DNA of 64,000 bases from CAXRDE01 sp964229355 (GTDB lineage Bacteria > Cyanobacteriota > Sericytochromatia > UBA7694), in NCBI GenBank assembly GCA_964229355.1, contig CAXRDE010000016.1:310001-374000 (forward strand). Reading direction: 5' to 3'. Below the pieces are notes generated by a model. The model was not told the origin of the DNA. It searched no databases and worked only from the letters and a program-made list of their open reading frames with translations. Position numbers and translations under genes: made by a program. This document shows positions 1 to 8,915 of the stretch, one piece after another (position 1 is the stretch's first letter; every line of letters begins with the position of its first letter).

Positions 1-158
1 CCTGAAGGCTTCAGCTTTGCAAAGTTGTCTTGTAAGACGTTTGAATGATAATTTGCCCTTTCAGGTATACCGGATCCAGGGGTTAATCATCTATTAACGA
101 TCTCACAAAAAACCTGTGATCAAGATCCAGATCTAGAAGTGACCTGTGTTTGAGGCGG

Positions 159-584
159 TTATTTTTTTTCTTTTCTTTCGCGAGACGGTACAACGCGCAC
201 AATTTCACCTTCGATTTGGACTTCAGTAGGGCTTATGAGCCCCAGACTGAGCACCCGTATGAAAAGCGTAAGAAAGCTCTGGCGTTGGCGAATCTTCAGG
301 TATTGAATGCCTTCTCCGGTACGCAAATGCTTCTGAAAGGTATAAGACCATATATTGTCGGGGACGGGGCCTTCTCGGCCAATGGCCAAAGGATCTAAGC
401 CACCGGCCTGGTATACCCACAGGGTTTCACGAAGATAACCGCGTTTTTCAACAATGTCGAATCCAGCCAAATGCTGACCAAAGGCTACAGGGTACTCGCC
501 ACTTGCGTACTGCACATCCAGTTGATAGCAAGCTGTGCAGCATAAACACATCAACAGCAGTACCCAGCGTTTAACGTTTTTCAA
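159..584 (-). CDS. Small lipoprotein (paralogue of the gene just upstream)
   Basis: Probable outer-membrane or periplasmic lipoprotein of unknown function. The N-terminus is a short basic stretch, a hydrophobic core (WVLLLMCLC) and a lipobox-like CTAC, so the mature protein should start at that Cys. I prefer a TTG start at 584 because a GAGGGGG ribosome-binding site lies 6 nt before it; a TTG at 599 is also open. This start overlaps the preceding gene by 14 nt. The layout resembles the upstream neighbour: Cys-Tyr at the mature N-terminus, a V/I-Q-I-E-G motif near the C-terminus and similar length. The two are probably an old tandem duplication. Nothing in the sequence gives a biochemical role. 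Co-transcription with the large kinase gene is likely. Confidence 0.75.
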   Translation of the reverse strand: MKNVKRWVLLLMCLCCTACYQLDVQYASGEYPVAFGQHLAGFDIVEKRGYLRETLWVYQAGGLDPLAIGREGPVPDNIWSYTFQKHLRTGEGIQYLKIRQRQSFLTLFIRVLSLGLISPTEVQIEGEIVRVVPSRERKEKK

Positions 585-966
585 GAATGTCCCCCTCAAT
601 AATCATCTGGACGCGCAGGTAGAGTCCTAAGGTGAGTAACGTGTTAAGTTGCGCCAGCGGCGTTACGTAGCGCCGAGCCTGTAAGTTAATGACCTGTTGT
701 CCGGGGCTGAGCTCGCTTTCAAGCACCTGGCTGAGTAAGCGTTCGTTATCTTCAGCCATGGGAATCCCAAACACATAATGCAGCTCGCGGGTATGGTAAA
801 AGTGGCGAACCACACGATAATGAGACACATCAAGGGTTTCGGGGCCACTGAGCATAAGCTCTGTGTCACTGGCGCTTTGCAAAGTTAAGCTGTAGCAGCT
901 ACTCATTCCCCCCGCTATCAACAGGGCCAACAGGCTGCGCACACCAAAGGTTAAACGGTTTTTCAT
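571..966 (-). CDS. Small lipoprotein downstream of the kinase gene
   Basis: A 131-residue lipoprotein of unknown function. It has a signal sequence (MKNRLTFGVRSLLALLIAGG) and lipobox-like MSSC, so it should be lipid-anchored in the envelope. The ATG is only 2 nt past the stop codon of the 1806-residue kinase gene, so translation is probably coupled; I see no strong ribosome-binding site. The C-terminal part (LYLRVQMIIEGDI) resembles the same region of the following lipoprotein (RVLSL..EVQIEGEI). No characterised family is recognised. Its position suggests an envelope protein linked to the signalling protein, which is inference from gene order only. Confidence 0.8.
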   Translation of the reverse strand: MKNRLTFGVRSLLALLIAGGMSSCYSLTLQSASDTELMLSGPETLDVSHYRVVRHFYHTRELHYVFGIPMAEDNERLLSQVLESELSPGQQVINLQARRYVTPLAQLNTLLTLGLYLRVQMIIEGDILEKR

Positions 967-967
967 C

Positions 968-3900
968 TTAGCGATTAATGCGCGTCAAAAAGCCCGTTTT
1001 CAGTTTTGGGCTTTGTTCAAGAGGTTGTTCAGAACGGGCTTTTACCACCACCAGGGTCATATCGTCTTCGGGCTCTTCGCCTTGAATCCACTGTTGGTAA
1101 GCCTGAATAAGCTGGCTCTGTATTTCACTGGCACTGCGATGGTGATGGGCCATAATCAGCGCTTCTAAGCGTTCAAAGCCAAACTCTTCTCCCTCAGGGG
1201 TATGGGCTTCTACAATACCGTCTGTGTAGTACACCAGCACGTCACCAGGTTTTAAGGCCAGTGTGACTTCGTTAAAACGGGCTTTTTCACGGACCCCCAG
1301 AGGGTAAGTGGGTTTGACCTGCACCGGTGTAAGTTGCCCCACACTGGCCTGGTAGTGGTAGGGCAAGTGGTGGCCTGCACTGGAAAGGGTTACCGTGTGT
1401 TGCTCCAGATTAAAAATAGAATACACAAAGGTCATAAACAGACGTTCTTTGGTTCCCCCAAAGATCATGCTGTTCAGCGCGTTCATCATCGCGCCTACGC
1501 TGGGGTCAATTTTGCCCTGAACAAAGAGACAACTTTTGGCCATGGACATCAGCAAGCTCGCTGAAATTCCGTGACCGTTCACGTCGCCAATGGCGAGTCC
1601 AAATTCGGTGTCCGAAATTTTAAAGTAGTCGTAGTAATCTCCGCCCACGGCCTCGGCAGACTCAGAAAAACCAATAATATCTAAACTGGGAATATCAGGT
1701 TGGTAATCCGGCAACATGGAGCTTTGAATATTACGGGCAAAAGAGAGCTCCTGGTTTAATAATTCTTGCTTTTTGCGAATTTCCATGAGGGAGCGATTTT
1801 CAATGTCCATGCCCACCTGGCGGATGATGGATTCCATCAGTTCGAGATCGCGTGGGGTGAAGGTGTATGAGACGGCCTGGCTGCTCACGTAGACCACCCC
1901 CAACACCTGCTCTCTTTTGCCATAAATGGGTACACACATGACGCTGCTGAGTTCCAATGCCATCACGCTTTTTTGTTGGGCCAGATCTATCTCATCTTGC
2001 ATATCTACCACGCATAAGGCTTGTTTTTGCGTTAAGACCTTTTGAATACTGCTTTGTGAGACGTGAATGTCATTTAAGGGCTGGCCTTCGCGATCCAGGC
2101 TGGCCTGACAGCTCAGAGCCTGAAAATCCTGGGGTTCGTGGTTGATGTCTTTGCTAATAAAGATATAGCCAATTTCTGCACGGGTAATACGCAAGCAGAA
2201 GGTGAGCACCATCGACAGCAGCTCTGAAAAATCTTGGGTGGTGGAAATATTACGGCTCAGCTCATTGAGCATCTGTAAGTGTGCATTGCTCTCTTGAATT
2301 TCCGCGTGTAAACGGGCATTGATCAAGGATATGGTGGCAAAGGTTGCCATGGACTCTACAAGCTCTAAATCCTGAGGGCTAAATTGTGCGTTGACGGCTT
2401 GTTTGTCGAGATAAATAAGTCCAATAATTTCGCCGTTGCGTTTTAAGGGCACGCAGATTAAAGTGCGTAAATCCAGCGCCATAATACTGGCTTGCTGCGA
2501 TAACTCCTGATCACTCTGGGCATCTTTGATCCACAGGGATTGCCCTTGCTCCATGACCTTTTGGGTGAAGGATTGGCTAAAGCTGAGCAACTGTGACTCC
2601 GGCAGGGCATCGGCTTCCCGCACGCGAATCACCTGGACTTCGAGCTCTCCCAGCTCGTTTTTAAGCATGAGTAATCCTCGGTCTGCCCTTGCAATATCTA
2701 TCACATAGTCCATAATGTTTTGCAGCACCATCTGCAAATCCAAACTTTGCATAATCAGCTGAGAAAACTGGTTAATGCGCTCAACCTTTTTTAAACGTTC
2801 GGAGAGCTTTTGGAGATCTTTATGCTCGCTATGGCCGGAGTTAGCAGGCGTGCTCAGCTGGTACTGTTGAAAAATTTCAAGCATTTTATAGCCCATTTCC
2901 TGGGCTTCATGAGGAGAGAGCTGATCCGCAAAGCGTTGAGAGAGATCTTCTTGTTGCTCTACCTGGCGGGCTTGTTTTCTTAACCAGGTTTGAAGCTCCT
3001 GGATATTGCGTTCTGCGCGGGTGTATTGAATGTCGCGAAACCGCTGTTTGGCACTGACCAAAAGATCGTGGGCTTGTTCAAAATGTTGACGCGCGTGATT
3101 TCCGCCCAGCCAGCGGGCGTAGGCAATGGCCGTTAGCCCGTATTGTAAGGGGTTTTGCGTGTCCTGGGCTAAGGTGAGACTCTGTTTAAAGGGGGCTTCG
3201 ATAGCCTCGGGCGTGCTCTGTTTTTGAATGTTTAACTGGGCCAGCAATCGATAAATCTGAATTTGGTGGTAAGGGTTTTCGAGACGAAATCCGGTCGCTA
3301 GCGTTAAAGCTTCTTGCAAAAGAGGCTCGGCCTGGGCGAGCTGGTTTTGCTTCAAATAAATGTGGGCCAGACGATAGAGGCCGGGTAAAAGCTGATCGGT
3401 TTCGCTCTCACGACTGAGTTTAACGGCTTCTTGAAACGCGATTTCTGCATCTTTGAGATGGCTTCGCTGTTCGGCAATCATGCCCTTTAAAATATTGCCA
3501 CTGGCTTGCTGATGTTGATTTTGCATGCGTTGGCCCAGGGCGATCACTTTTTCGGCGTAGTGTGCGCCTTCATCTAGCTCGCCGTGTTCAATGGCCGCAT
3601 AAGCCAGACAGATCTGAAAACGGTTTTCGTGCTGAATCGGGCGCCCCATCTTTTTGATCAGGGTGAAAATCTCATCACTTACGGCCTTGATTTCGTGGTA
3701 ACGGCCCACTAAGCTGTTGCGTACCACCTGGGGGTAGTAAGACCAAAAAATCAAATCCAGGTAGTCGTACTGCTCGCCGATTTCACGGGGTACGTCCGCA
3801 AAATGATCCTGACCGACCGGCTCGCCCAGCCAGGCTATGGCATCTTCACGAATAAAGCAGCAGAAAGCATAAGCCCAGACCAATTGACGCGGCAAACGCT

Positions 3901-6388
3901 TTAAACGCTGCTTCAGGGTATTGGCTGCGATTTCCATTTCGGTCACCAATTGGCGTAGCTCGCCTCGGGTGAGCAAGGCGTTCAAGCGGCTAAAAAGAAT
4001 CAGGCCGTAGGGCACCGTTTCGGGTTTAAGTTGTTTGAGCAAATTTTGCGCTTTATTTAAGGCTTCCTGGTTACGGCCTATCATGGTGTAAGAAGAAATA
4101 AGGATGCTTTCGTATTCCACCTGTTCTTCTAACGGTGTTTCTTTGGACTGGAGCGCGGTGATTAGTTTTTCATTGGTTTCGGCGCAGATAAAGGGGTGAA
4201 TCATATAAGAGGTCCAGGCCAGTTCGCGACGGTAATGCTCCAGTTGCTCTTCTTGTCCGGGCAGGTTTTTCAGTTTTTCTAGAATTTGCAGCCCTTCATG
4301 CATGAGCAAGGTTGCCTCCATGCGGACCGATGAGGCCTGACCGGCTTCAATGAGATACTGAAAGGCTTTGACCCGATCCCGACCGTTTTTGAAGTGATAA
4401 GCCAGCGCGCTGATACTGGCCGCAGCCTTTTCTAGCCATTCGCCCACCTGCTGGTGAATATCCTTGCGGGGTTCTTCTTCAATATCGCTATAGAGCGTTT
4501 CTCGCACGCGATCGTGGGGAAAGTGCAGCGCATCGTTGTCCCGTTCTAAAAACTGCCGTTCTACGAGTTCTTCGACGTGGATGAACAACTGGTCTTTGTC
4601 CTCGGCCAGGGTTTCTGCCAGGGCCAGATCAATGCGTTTACCCACCACCGCCAGTTTATGCACCAAACGGGCTGCTTGCTCAGAGAGGCGCTTTAGACGT
4701 TGCTTAATGGTATCAGCAATGGAGGTGGGCAACTGCCACTCGGGATAATTATCGGGAATGATCCATTGGCCTTTATGTTGGCGGATCATGTTTTCTTCCA
4801 TTAAGTAACGCAGCATCTCACGAATGAAAAAGGCGTTGCCTGAAGTGGCGCCGTAGAAGTAAGGAATAAAGTCTTCCGGTAGGTGCACGTCTCGCAGCAT
4901 TTTTTCAATGAGCTCGGCCATTTGTTCGGGGCGAAAAGGATTCAGTTTGATGAGACGGGAGAGGTCTTCTTCAAGGGTTTGCCACAGGGGATTATTGGGC
5001 AATAGTTCATCGTCGCGAAAAGATCCCAGCATCATGACAGCGCTGTGTTGGAGTTCACGAATACAGTAGTTGAACAGTTCAACACTGGCCATGTCTGACC
5101 AGTGCAGATCGTCCACAAAGAGAATCAGGGGACGCTGTTTGGCCACTGCTTTAAGCCAGGCCACCACGGTTTCAAAGAGGGTTATTTTTTGCTGGCGGGG
5201 GTCAAAGTCTTCCCGGGGGAAAATATCGTGGGCTTCAAGCTGGGGAAGCAGGTGAGCCAGTGTGGGGCCAAACGCCTGAAGTTGTTCCGGCGTACTGAGG
5301 GGAATCACCTGGTTCAGGGCCTGTACCAGGGGGGCGTAAGAAGCCATCCCCTGCTCCACGCAAATGCCCTGACAAAAAGGAATTTCTGCCAATTGGGCTT
5401 TGATTTTGAATTCTTCAATCAGGCGAGATTTTCCGACCCCTGCAGGGGCTCCAATAAAAAAAGAAGGGCTGTGCTGGGTCAATTGCTCCAGGGCCTGCTC
5501 CAGGGTGCCAAGCTCTTCATCTCGGGCCACCAGCACATGGGAGCTCAGGTAGCTGTTGCGATCGGCTTCACTTAATTGCAATGAAATACCGCTGGCTGCT
5601 GAGAGATCCTCCAGGAGTTCTGCGGTATTGCGATAGCGATCTTCGGGTTTCTTGGCCAGCATTTTGTGAATGATAGCGATCAGGTCCTGGGGAATATCCT
5701 GGCGAAAGCTGTTTAAGGGAGCTGGCTGAGACGAAATATGGGCTTTTACTACATCCAGTACCGTGGTGCCCACAAAAGGTTGCACGCCCGCGATCAATTC
5801 ATAGGCCAGTACCCCCAGGGCGTAAATATCGGTGCTTTCGTTAATGAGGCCCCGCTGGGGAATTTCCGGGGCCATATAGGCCACGGTGCCTGTGAGTTGG
5901 CCATTGCTGCGGGTATCAATGGCCTGCATCAGACCAAAGTCCATGAGTTTGACCTGGTTATCCGGCGTGAGGCGGATATTTTCGGGTTTTATATCGGCAT
6001 GGACCAGTCGCCGAGAGTGAATGAAGCCCAGGGCCTGTGCCGTTTGGATTAAAATAGCATAGGCCAAATCCGCGGAAATGTTTTTCAGTTCGCTCAGTTC
6101 TTGACCGGGCACGATTTCCATGGTGAAGTAGGGCGTTTGGTCTTCTAAAACGCCGTACTCGTGGACCTGAATAATATGAGGGTGTGCCAGGCGGGTCATA
6201 AACCAAAACTCCTGGCGAAACTGTAAGAGTGCGGCTTCACTACTGATTTTTTGAGACAGTACCTTCAGCGCACACGACCGTTGCTCTACGGTGTCAAGCA
6301 CCTGATAAACGCGGCCCATGCCGCCTTCACCCAGCAGATCTTGCACCGTATAGCGGTTGGCAATGCGTACAGTTTCGTCAGTTTTCAT
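968..6388 (-). CDS. Ser/Thr protein kinase - AAA ATPase - TPR - double GAF - PP2C phosphatase
   Basis: A very large cytoplasmic signalling protein of 1806 residues. In order: a eukaryotic-type kinase domain (residues 13-265; Gly loop GEGGMG 20-25, Lys42, HADIKPEN 130-137, DFG 150-152, APE 173-175); an AAA ATPase (Walker A GAPAGVGKS 313-321, Walker B LILFVDD 421-427); a long helical TPR-like region (about 660-1130); two GAF domains (about 1200-1360 and 1375-1525); and a C-terminal SpoIIE/PP2C phosphatase (about 1545-1795) with GGDYYD, DVNGHG, YTDG and EDDMT metal motifs. HAD replaces HRD, so it is a non-RD kinase. It should phosphorylate proteins at one end and dephosphorylate at the other, with GAF domains sensing a ligand. 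The ATG has TGGAG 5 nt upstream, and a TATAAT sits about 35 nt further out. The substrate is unknown; no anti-sigma antagonist is adjacent. Confidence 0.93.
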   Translation of the reverse strand: MKTDETVRIANRYTVQDLLGEGGMGRVYQVLDTVEQRSCALKVLSQKISSEAALLQFRQEFWFMTRLAHPHIIQVHEYGVLEDQTPYFTMEIVPGQELSELKNISADLAYAILIQTAQALGFIHSRRLVHADIKPENIRLTPDNQVKLMDFGLMQAIDTRSNGQLTGTVAYMAPEIPQRGLINESTDIYALGVLAYELIAGVQPFVGTTVLDVVKAHISSQPAPLNSFRQDIPQDLIAIIHKMLAKKPEDRYRNTAELLEDLSAASGISLQLSEADRNSYLSSHVLVARDEELGTLEQALEQLTQHSPSFFIGAPAGVGKSRLIEEFKIKAQLAEIPFCQGICVEQGMASYAPLVQALNQVIPLSTPEQLQAFGPTLAHLLPQLEAHDIFPREDFDPRQQKITLFETVVAWLKAVAKQRPLILFVDDLHWSDMASVELFNYCIRELQHSAVMMLGSFRDDELLPNNPLWQTLEEDLSRLIKLNPFRPEQMAELIEKMLRDVHLPEDFIPYFYGATSGNAFFIREMLRYLMEENMIRQHKGQWIIPDNYPEWQLPTSIADTIKQRLKRLSEQAARLVHKLAVVGKRIDLALAETLAEDKDQLFIHVEELVERQFLERDNDALHFPHDRVRETLYSDIEEEPRKDIHQQVGEWLEKAAASISALAYHFKNGRDRVKAFQYLIEAGQASSVRMEATLLMHEGLQILEKLKNLPGQEEQLEHYRRELAWTSYMIHPFICAETNEKLITALQSKETPLEEQVEYESILISSYTMIGRNQEALNKAQNLLKQLKPETVPYGLILFSRLNALLTRGELRQLVTEMEIAANTLKQRLKRLPRQLVWAYAFCCFIREDAIAWLGEPVGQDHFADVPREIGEQYDYLDLIFWSYYPQVVRNSLVGRYHEIKAVSDEIFTLIKKMGRPIQHENRFQICLAYAAIEHGELDEGAHYAEKVIALGQRMQNQHQQASGNILKGMIAEQRSHLKDAEIAFQEAVKLSRESETDQLLPGLYRLAHIYLKQNQLAQAEPLLQEALTLATGFRLENPYHQIQIYRLLAQLNIQKQSTPEAIEAPFKQSLTLAQDTQNPLQYGLTAIAYARWLGGNHARQHFEQAHDLLVSAKQRFRDIQYTRAERNIQELQTWLRKQARQVEQQEDLSQRFADQLSPHEAQEMGYKMLEIFQQYQLSTPANSGHSEHKDLQKLSERLKKVERINQFSQLIMQSLDLQMVLQNIMDYVIDIARADRGLLMLKNELGELEVQVIRVREADALPESQLLSFSQSFTQKVMEQGQSLWIKDAQSDQELSQQASIMALDLRTLICVPLKRNGEIIGLIYLDKQAVNAQFSPQDLELVESMATFATISLINARLHAEIQESNAHLQMLNELSRNISTTQDFSELLSMVLTFCLRITRAEIGYIFISKDINHEPQDFQALSCQASLDREGQPLNDIHVSQSSIQKVLTQKQALCVVDMQDEIDLAQQKSVMALELSSVMCVPIYGKREQVLGVVYVSSQAVSYTFTPRDLELMESIIRQVGMDIENRSLMEIRKKQELLNQELSFARNIQSSMLPDYQPDIPSLDIIGFSESAEAVGGDYYDYFKISDTEFGLAIGDVNGHGISASLLMSMAKSCLFVQGKIDPSVGAMMNALNSMIFGGTKERLFMTFVYSIFNLEQHTVTLSSAGHHLPYHYQASVGQLTPVQVKPTYPLGVREKARFNEVTLALKPGDVLVYYTDGIVEAHTPEGEEFGFERLEALIMAHHHRSASEIQSQLIQAYQQWIQGEEPEDDMTLVVVKARSEQPLEQSPKLKTGFLTRINR

Positions 6389-6564
6389 GAAGGCTCCAGG
6401 TCATTCAGGTGTCGTTTAACATATTATACGTGTTCTTCTCAAGGCTGCCCATGCAGAGGTTCATTATCTTGGGCGGTGAGTGAAGTCACAGCGTGGCCCT
6501 CGAAGTACAGATAGAGTATAAAATGATGATAGCCTGTAGATAATTCAAGGAAGTACGAAAGCCC

Positions 6565-6852
6565 ATGAAGATTTTGGCCCTGGATATAGAACGTCAAACG
6601 GCTCAGCACCAGTTCTGTGGGACCGTCGATTATCAATTGCACGATACACGTATCGGCACACTTTTATGGGTTTTAGAAGCCAGCACGAACAATATTCAGG
6701 TGCGCTTTGTGCAGGGCAGTGGTCCAGATTGGGATGGCATTGCTCGGCAGCACGCACGGGTGCTTTCCGATCACTTGATTTTAGCCGTCGCGCGTGAGCG
6801 GGGCTGGCCCGCCCTATCGGCAGCACCTCAGGGTGTAAAAGAGACCGTCTAA
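6565..6852 (+). CDS. Small hypothetical protein (95 aa)
   Basis: Short open frame, unrecognised, divergent from the kinase gene. An AAGGAAG sequence lies 11 nt before the ATG and a TATAAA box lies at 6517-6522, so expression is plausible. The product is soluble, mixed alpha/beta in appearance (MKILALDIERQT at the start), with no signal peptide and no known motif. An overlapping reverse-strand frame covers much of it, but that one is Arg/Pro-rich and looks like a shadow. It may be a real small gene, with moderate uncertainty. Confidence 0.5.
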   Translation: MKILALDIERQTAQHQFCGTVDYQLHDTRIGTLLWVLEASTNNIQVRFVQGSGPDWDGIARQHARVLSDHLILAVARERGWPALSAAPQGVKETV

Positions 6853-6934
6853 GGGAACTTTTTTTTCTACCTCCCGTCCTACGCACTATACCTGCTGTCT
6901 CAATAAACGATGAAATAAGAATGGATAATGAACC

Positions 6935-7453
6935 ATGAAAAAATTAACCCAAACCCTTATGACCGCGGCTTTCGCCTTATCTCTTGCCGCTTGTGGCCCC
7001 ACAGCCACCCAAATTTCGACGCCTGACGGTCAAAAACTGGAAGGGGATCGTTCGATTTCTGGAAAAGTGACCGGTGACGCCGTGGGCGCGGACACCAAAA
7101 TAGCCCTCTTTGGGGCTTTTGTAAATGTATCCGGTAACAAGATTGACGCCACCAATCAAACCATCGAAGACGATACCACCCTGGCGGTACAGGCCGTGGC
7201 TGAAGGTCAATATGCCTTTGCTTTACCTAAACCTCCTCAAAAAGCCGGTTTGGGTGTTGCCAATCTGCGTATTTTTGCTTTTAACGACGCCAACAATAAC
7301 AATATGTACGACGAAGGCGAACTCAAGTCTCCCGAAGGCAGCGTACGTTATGCTCCGGGCGTGGGCTACCGCTCCGCAAAAGATGCCGATGGCAACGAAA
7401 TTGCCGTGGTCGTGGATGATTTTAAAGACTTTGATTTTAAATTGAACCCCTAA
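6935..7453 (+). CDS. Exported lipoprotein with an Asp/Asn-rich putative Ca-binding loop
   Basis: A 172-residue lipoprotein. The signal peptide (MKKLTQTLMTAAFALSLAAC) ends in a textbook LAAC lipobox. The mature part has an S-I-S-G-K-V-T-G strand motif, as in SusD/carboxypeptidase-regulatory-like beta-sandwich proteins, and a loop NDANNNNMYDEGE near residue 130 that resembles a calcium-binding EF-hand or dockerin-like loop. The end (DDFKDFDFKLNP) is acidic. The domain is probably a small beta-sandwich exposed in the periplasm or at the surface; the function is unknown. It is a monocistronic unit, closed by the strong terminator just downstream. Confidence 0.85.
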   Translation: MKKLTQTLMTAAFALSLAACGPTATQISTPDGQKLEGDRSISGKVTGDAVGADTKIALFGAFVNVSGNKIDATNQTIEDDTTLAVQAVAEGQYAFALPKPPQKAGLGVANLRIFAFNDANNNNMYDEGELKSPEGSVRYAPGVGYRSAKDADGNEIAVVVDDFKDFDFKLNP

Positions 7454-7481
7454 GCTTATTTCTGCCCGATTCCCCGTTGAT

Positions 7482-7520
7482 AAACAAACCCCTTGCCCCA
7501 CAAAGGTAAGGGGTTTGTTT
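7482..7520 (+). terminator. Rho-independent terminator
   Basis: Arms AAACAAACCCCTT and AAGGGGTTTGTTT pair perfectly over 13 bp around a short loop, followed by T-rich sequence. It closes the lipoprotein transcript. The -10 box of the next gene begins directly after the second arm. Confidence 0.9.
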
Positions 7521-7526
7521 TATAAT
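7521..7526 (+). promoter_or_regulatory. Putative -10 box of a leaderless promoter
   Basis: TATAAT followed by 7 nt and then the ATG of the YaaR-family gene. With usual spacing the transcript would begin at or one base before the start codon. No clear -35 element is visible; the upstream sequence is the terminator stem. No ribosome-binding site fits between box and ATG. Confidence 0.5.
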
Positions 7527-7533
7527 TTAAAGT

Positions 7534-7974
7534 ATGCAAGTTCAAAATGATCCTCCCCGTCGTCAACGATCCCGTGAGGTGAGTGGTGCCAGCAGCGGCC
7601 CCTCGCAAAAATCAGCGGCCCCATCTTCGTTTCAGCAAATTGTATCTGCAGGCGCCCAATCCATTAAAGACTCGCTCGACGATTTAATGGCCACTTTAGA
7701 TCAAGCGGGACACAAGCTCTTGTCAGCCCCTTCAGAAGCCCATTTAACCCAATACACGCAAGCTGTGAGAGCTTTTGTGCGTAAAGCCCAGGGTGAGTCC
7801 ATGGCGGTTAGCAAGCAATTTGATCGCCACAACCGCTTATATATGGTGGTGAGAGAGGTGGATACTCACCTGGCGCAGCTGACAGAGCAAGTGCTCAATC
7901 ACCAGGGGCGAGCGCTTGAGATGGCTGCCCGCATTCAAGAAATTCGCGGTATCCTGCTAGATATGTATATTTGA
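7534..7974 (+). CDS. YaaR family protein (DUF327)
   Basis: A 146-residue protein whose C-terminal two thirds match the YaaR/DUF327 family known from Bacillus. The closing stretch (LTEQVLNHQGRALEMAARIQ, then EIRGILLDMYI) follows the family pattern of a helical hairpin ending in an I-x-G-[IL]-L-x-[DN]-[LM]-Y tail. The first 35 residues are Ser/Arg/Pro-rich and disordered. The family's molecular function is not established. There is no signal peptide. The gene has no Shine-Dalgarno site and is preceded immediately by TATAAT, suggesting a leaderless mRNA. It overlaps or abuts the next gene, so both are probably on one transcript. Confidence 0.85.
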   Translation: MQVQNDPPRRQRSREVSGASSGPSQKSAAPSSFQQIVSAGAQSIKDSLDDLMATLDQAGHKLLSAPSEAHLTQYTQAVRAFVRKAQGESMAVSKQFDRHNRLYMVVREVDTHLAQLTEQVLNHQGRALEMAARIQEIRGILLDMYI

Positions 7975-7982
7975 AGATCAGG

Positions 7983-8915
7983 ATGTTGAATCGTTTTATG
8001 CTCACACCACCGCGCTTTTTGTTTGGGTTGCTTTGCTTGCTTTCCCTGGGGGCTTTTACACCACGGGCTGAAGCACGTCCAGAGAGTGCCTGGGTGCTTC
8101 CCCAAAATACCTGGTACGTTCACTCGCGCGCGGGTTATGGTTTTTCGCCCGCCTGGTCAAGTTTTGACAACCAGCAGGCCTTTTTGTTTGACAGTCATTT
8201 GGAGTTGGGTGTTATTGATGCTGCCACCTTGACCCTTGATGTGCCCGCAGTGACCCGCCGCCTGACCCTGGCAGAGGACACCGAAACGACGCTGGTAAAC
8301 AACGGGTTTACGGATTTGCGCGTGGGAACCCGGGTGCGCTTGCTGCAAGAGCCTTTTGCCCTGAGTCTTCAGGGGGCTTTGAAGATTCCCATGGCCTATG
8401 ATGTGAGTTTTTCTCCGAGCCTGGGCGAAGGTCAATTGGATGCAGAACTGGGGCTTACTGCAGGCTATATGTTTTATCCCCTGGAGGCGTACGTGCAAGG
8501 GGGGGTGGGCTATCGTTTGCGCAGTCCCTTTGACAGCAAGCATGTGCGTGTAAGTGAGCGTTTGCGCAGTACAGAATCTGCTATTTTAAAACCTGCCGAT
8601 GAAATCTCTTTTTTCACCGAGACAGGTATTTGGTTGAGCGAGCACTGGTTTGCTTCCCTGAATCTATGGGGAGGACTGGCCCTGAATCAGCCAGAGGCTT
8701 TGCCTCAGGATCAAGTGTATTTTAGCCCGTTGGTGGCTTACCGTATCAATCCAGCGATAGATGTTTCCTTACAGACAGATCTTCCTGTCTTTAACCGCAA
8801 TCGTGAAGACCTGATGACGGTGATGTTGGGTTTGCATTTGCGCTTTGGTGAACCCCTCGCCAGAGGCGTTGGCTTGCGCGGTGCAAACGCCGATTATGCG
8901 CGTTATGAAAACTAA
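7983..8915 (+). CDS. Outer-membrane beta-barrel protein
   Basis: An exported protein of about 310 residues with a signal peptide (hydrophobic FLFGLLCLLSLGAF, then cleavage near AEA-RPE). The mature part alternates short amphipathic strands typical of an outer-membrane beta-barrel and ends in FRFGEP-like strand sequence (GLHLRFGE). No specific family is certain; it resembles transporter-like or MetA-pathway porins in layout. The ATG at 7983 lies 8 nt past the YaaR stop; TTG 7971 and ATG 7998 are alternatives, and none has an ideal ribosome-binding site. Its presence supports a diderm envelope. It overlaps the start of the D-lactate dehydrogenase gene by about 11 nt. Confidence 0.8.
   Translation: MLNRFMLTPPRFLFGLLCLLSLGAFTPRAEARPESAWVLPQNTWYVHSRAGYGFSPAWSSFDNQQAFLFDSHLELGVIDAATLTLDVPAVTRRLTLAEDTETTLVNNGFTDLRVGTRVRLLQEPFALSLQGALKIPMAYDVSFSPSLGEGQLDAELGLTAGYMFYPLEAYVQGGVGYRLRSPFDSKHVRVSERLRSTESAILKPADEISFFTETGIWLSEHWFASLNLWGGLALNQPEALPQDQVYFSPLVAYRINPAIDVSLQTDLPVFNRNREDLMTVMLGLHLRFGEPLARGVGLRGANADYARYEN

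Noticed and set aside
1..158. Terminator or gene at the left end
   Set aside because: Only weak partial symmetry (for example CACA/TGTG near 103-119) was seen and no open frame of note, so nothing was called.
150..398. 82-codon forward frame at the left edge
   Set aside because: It is antisense to the lipoprotein gene at 159-584, has no ribosome-binding site, and its composition is that of a reverse-strand shadow.
5102..5575. 157-codon forward frame inside the kinase gene
   Set aside because: Antisense to the conserved AAA ATPase region, with no start signals; explained by the codon bias of the kinase gene.
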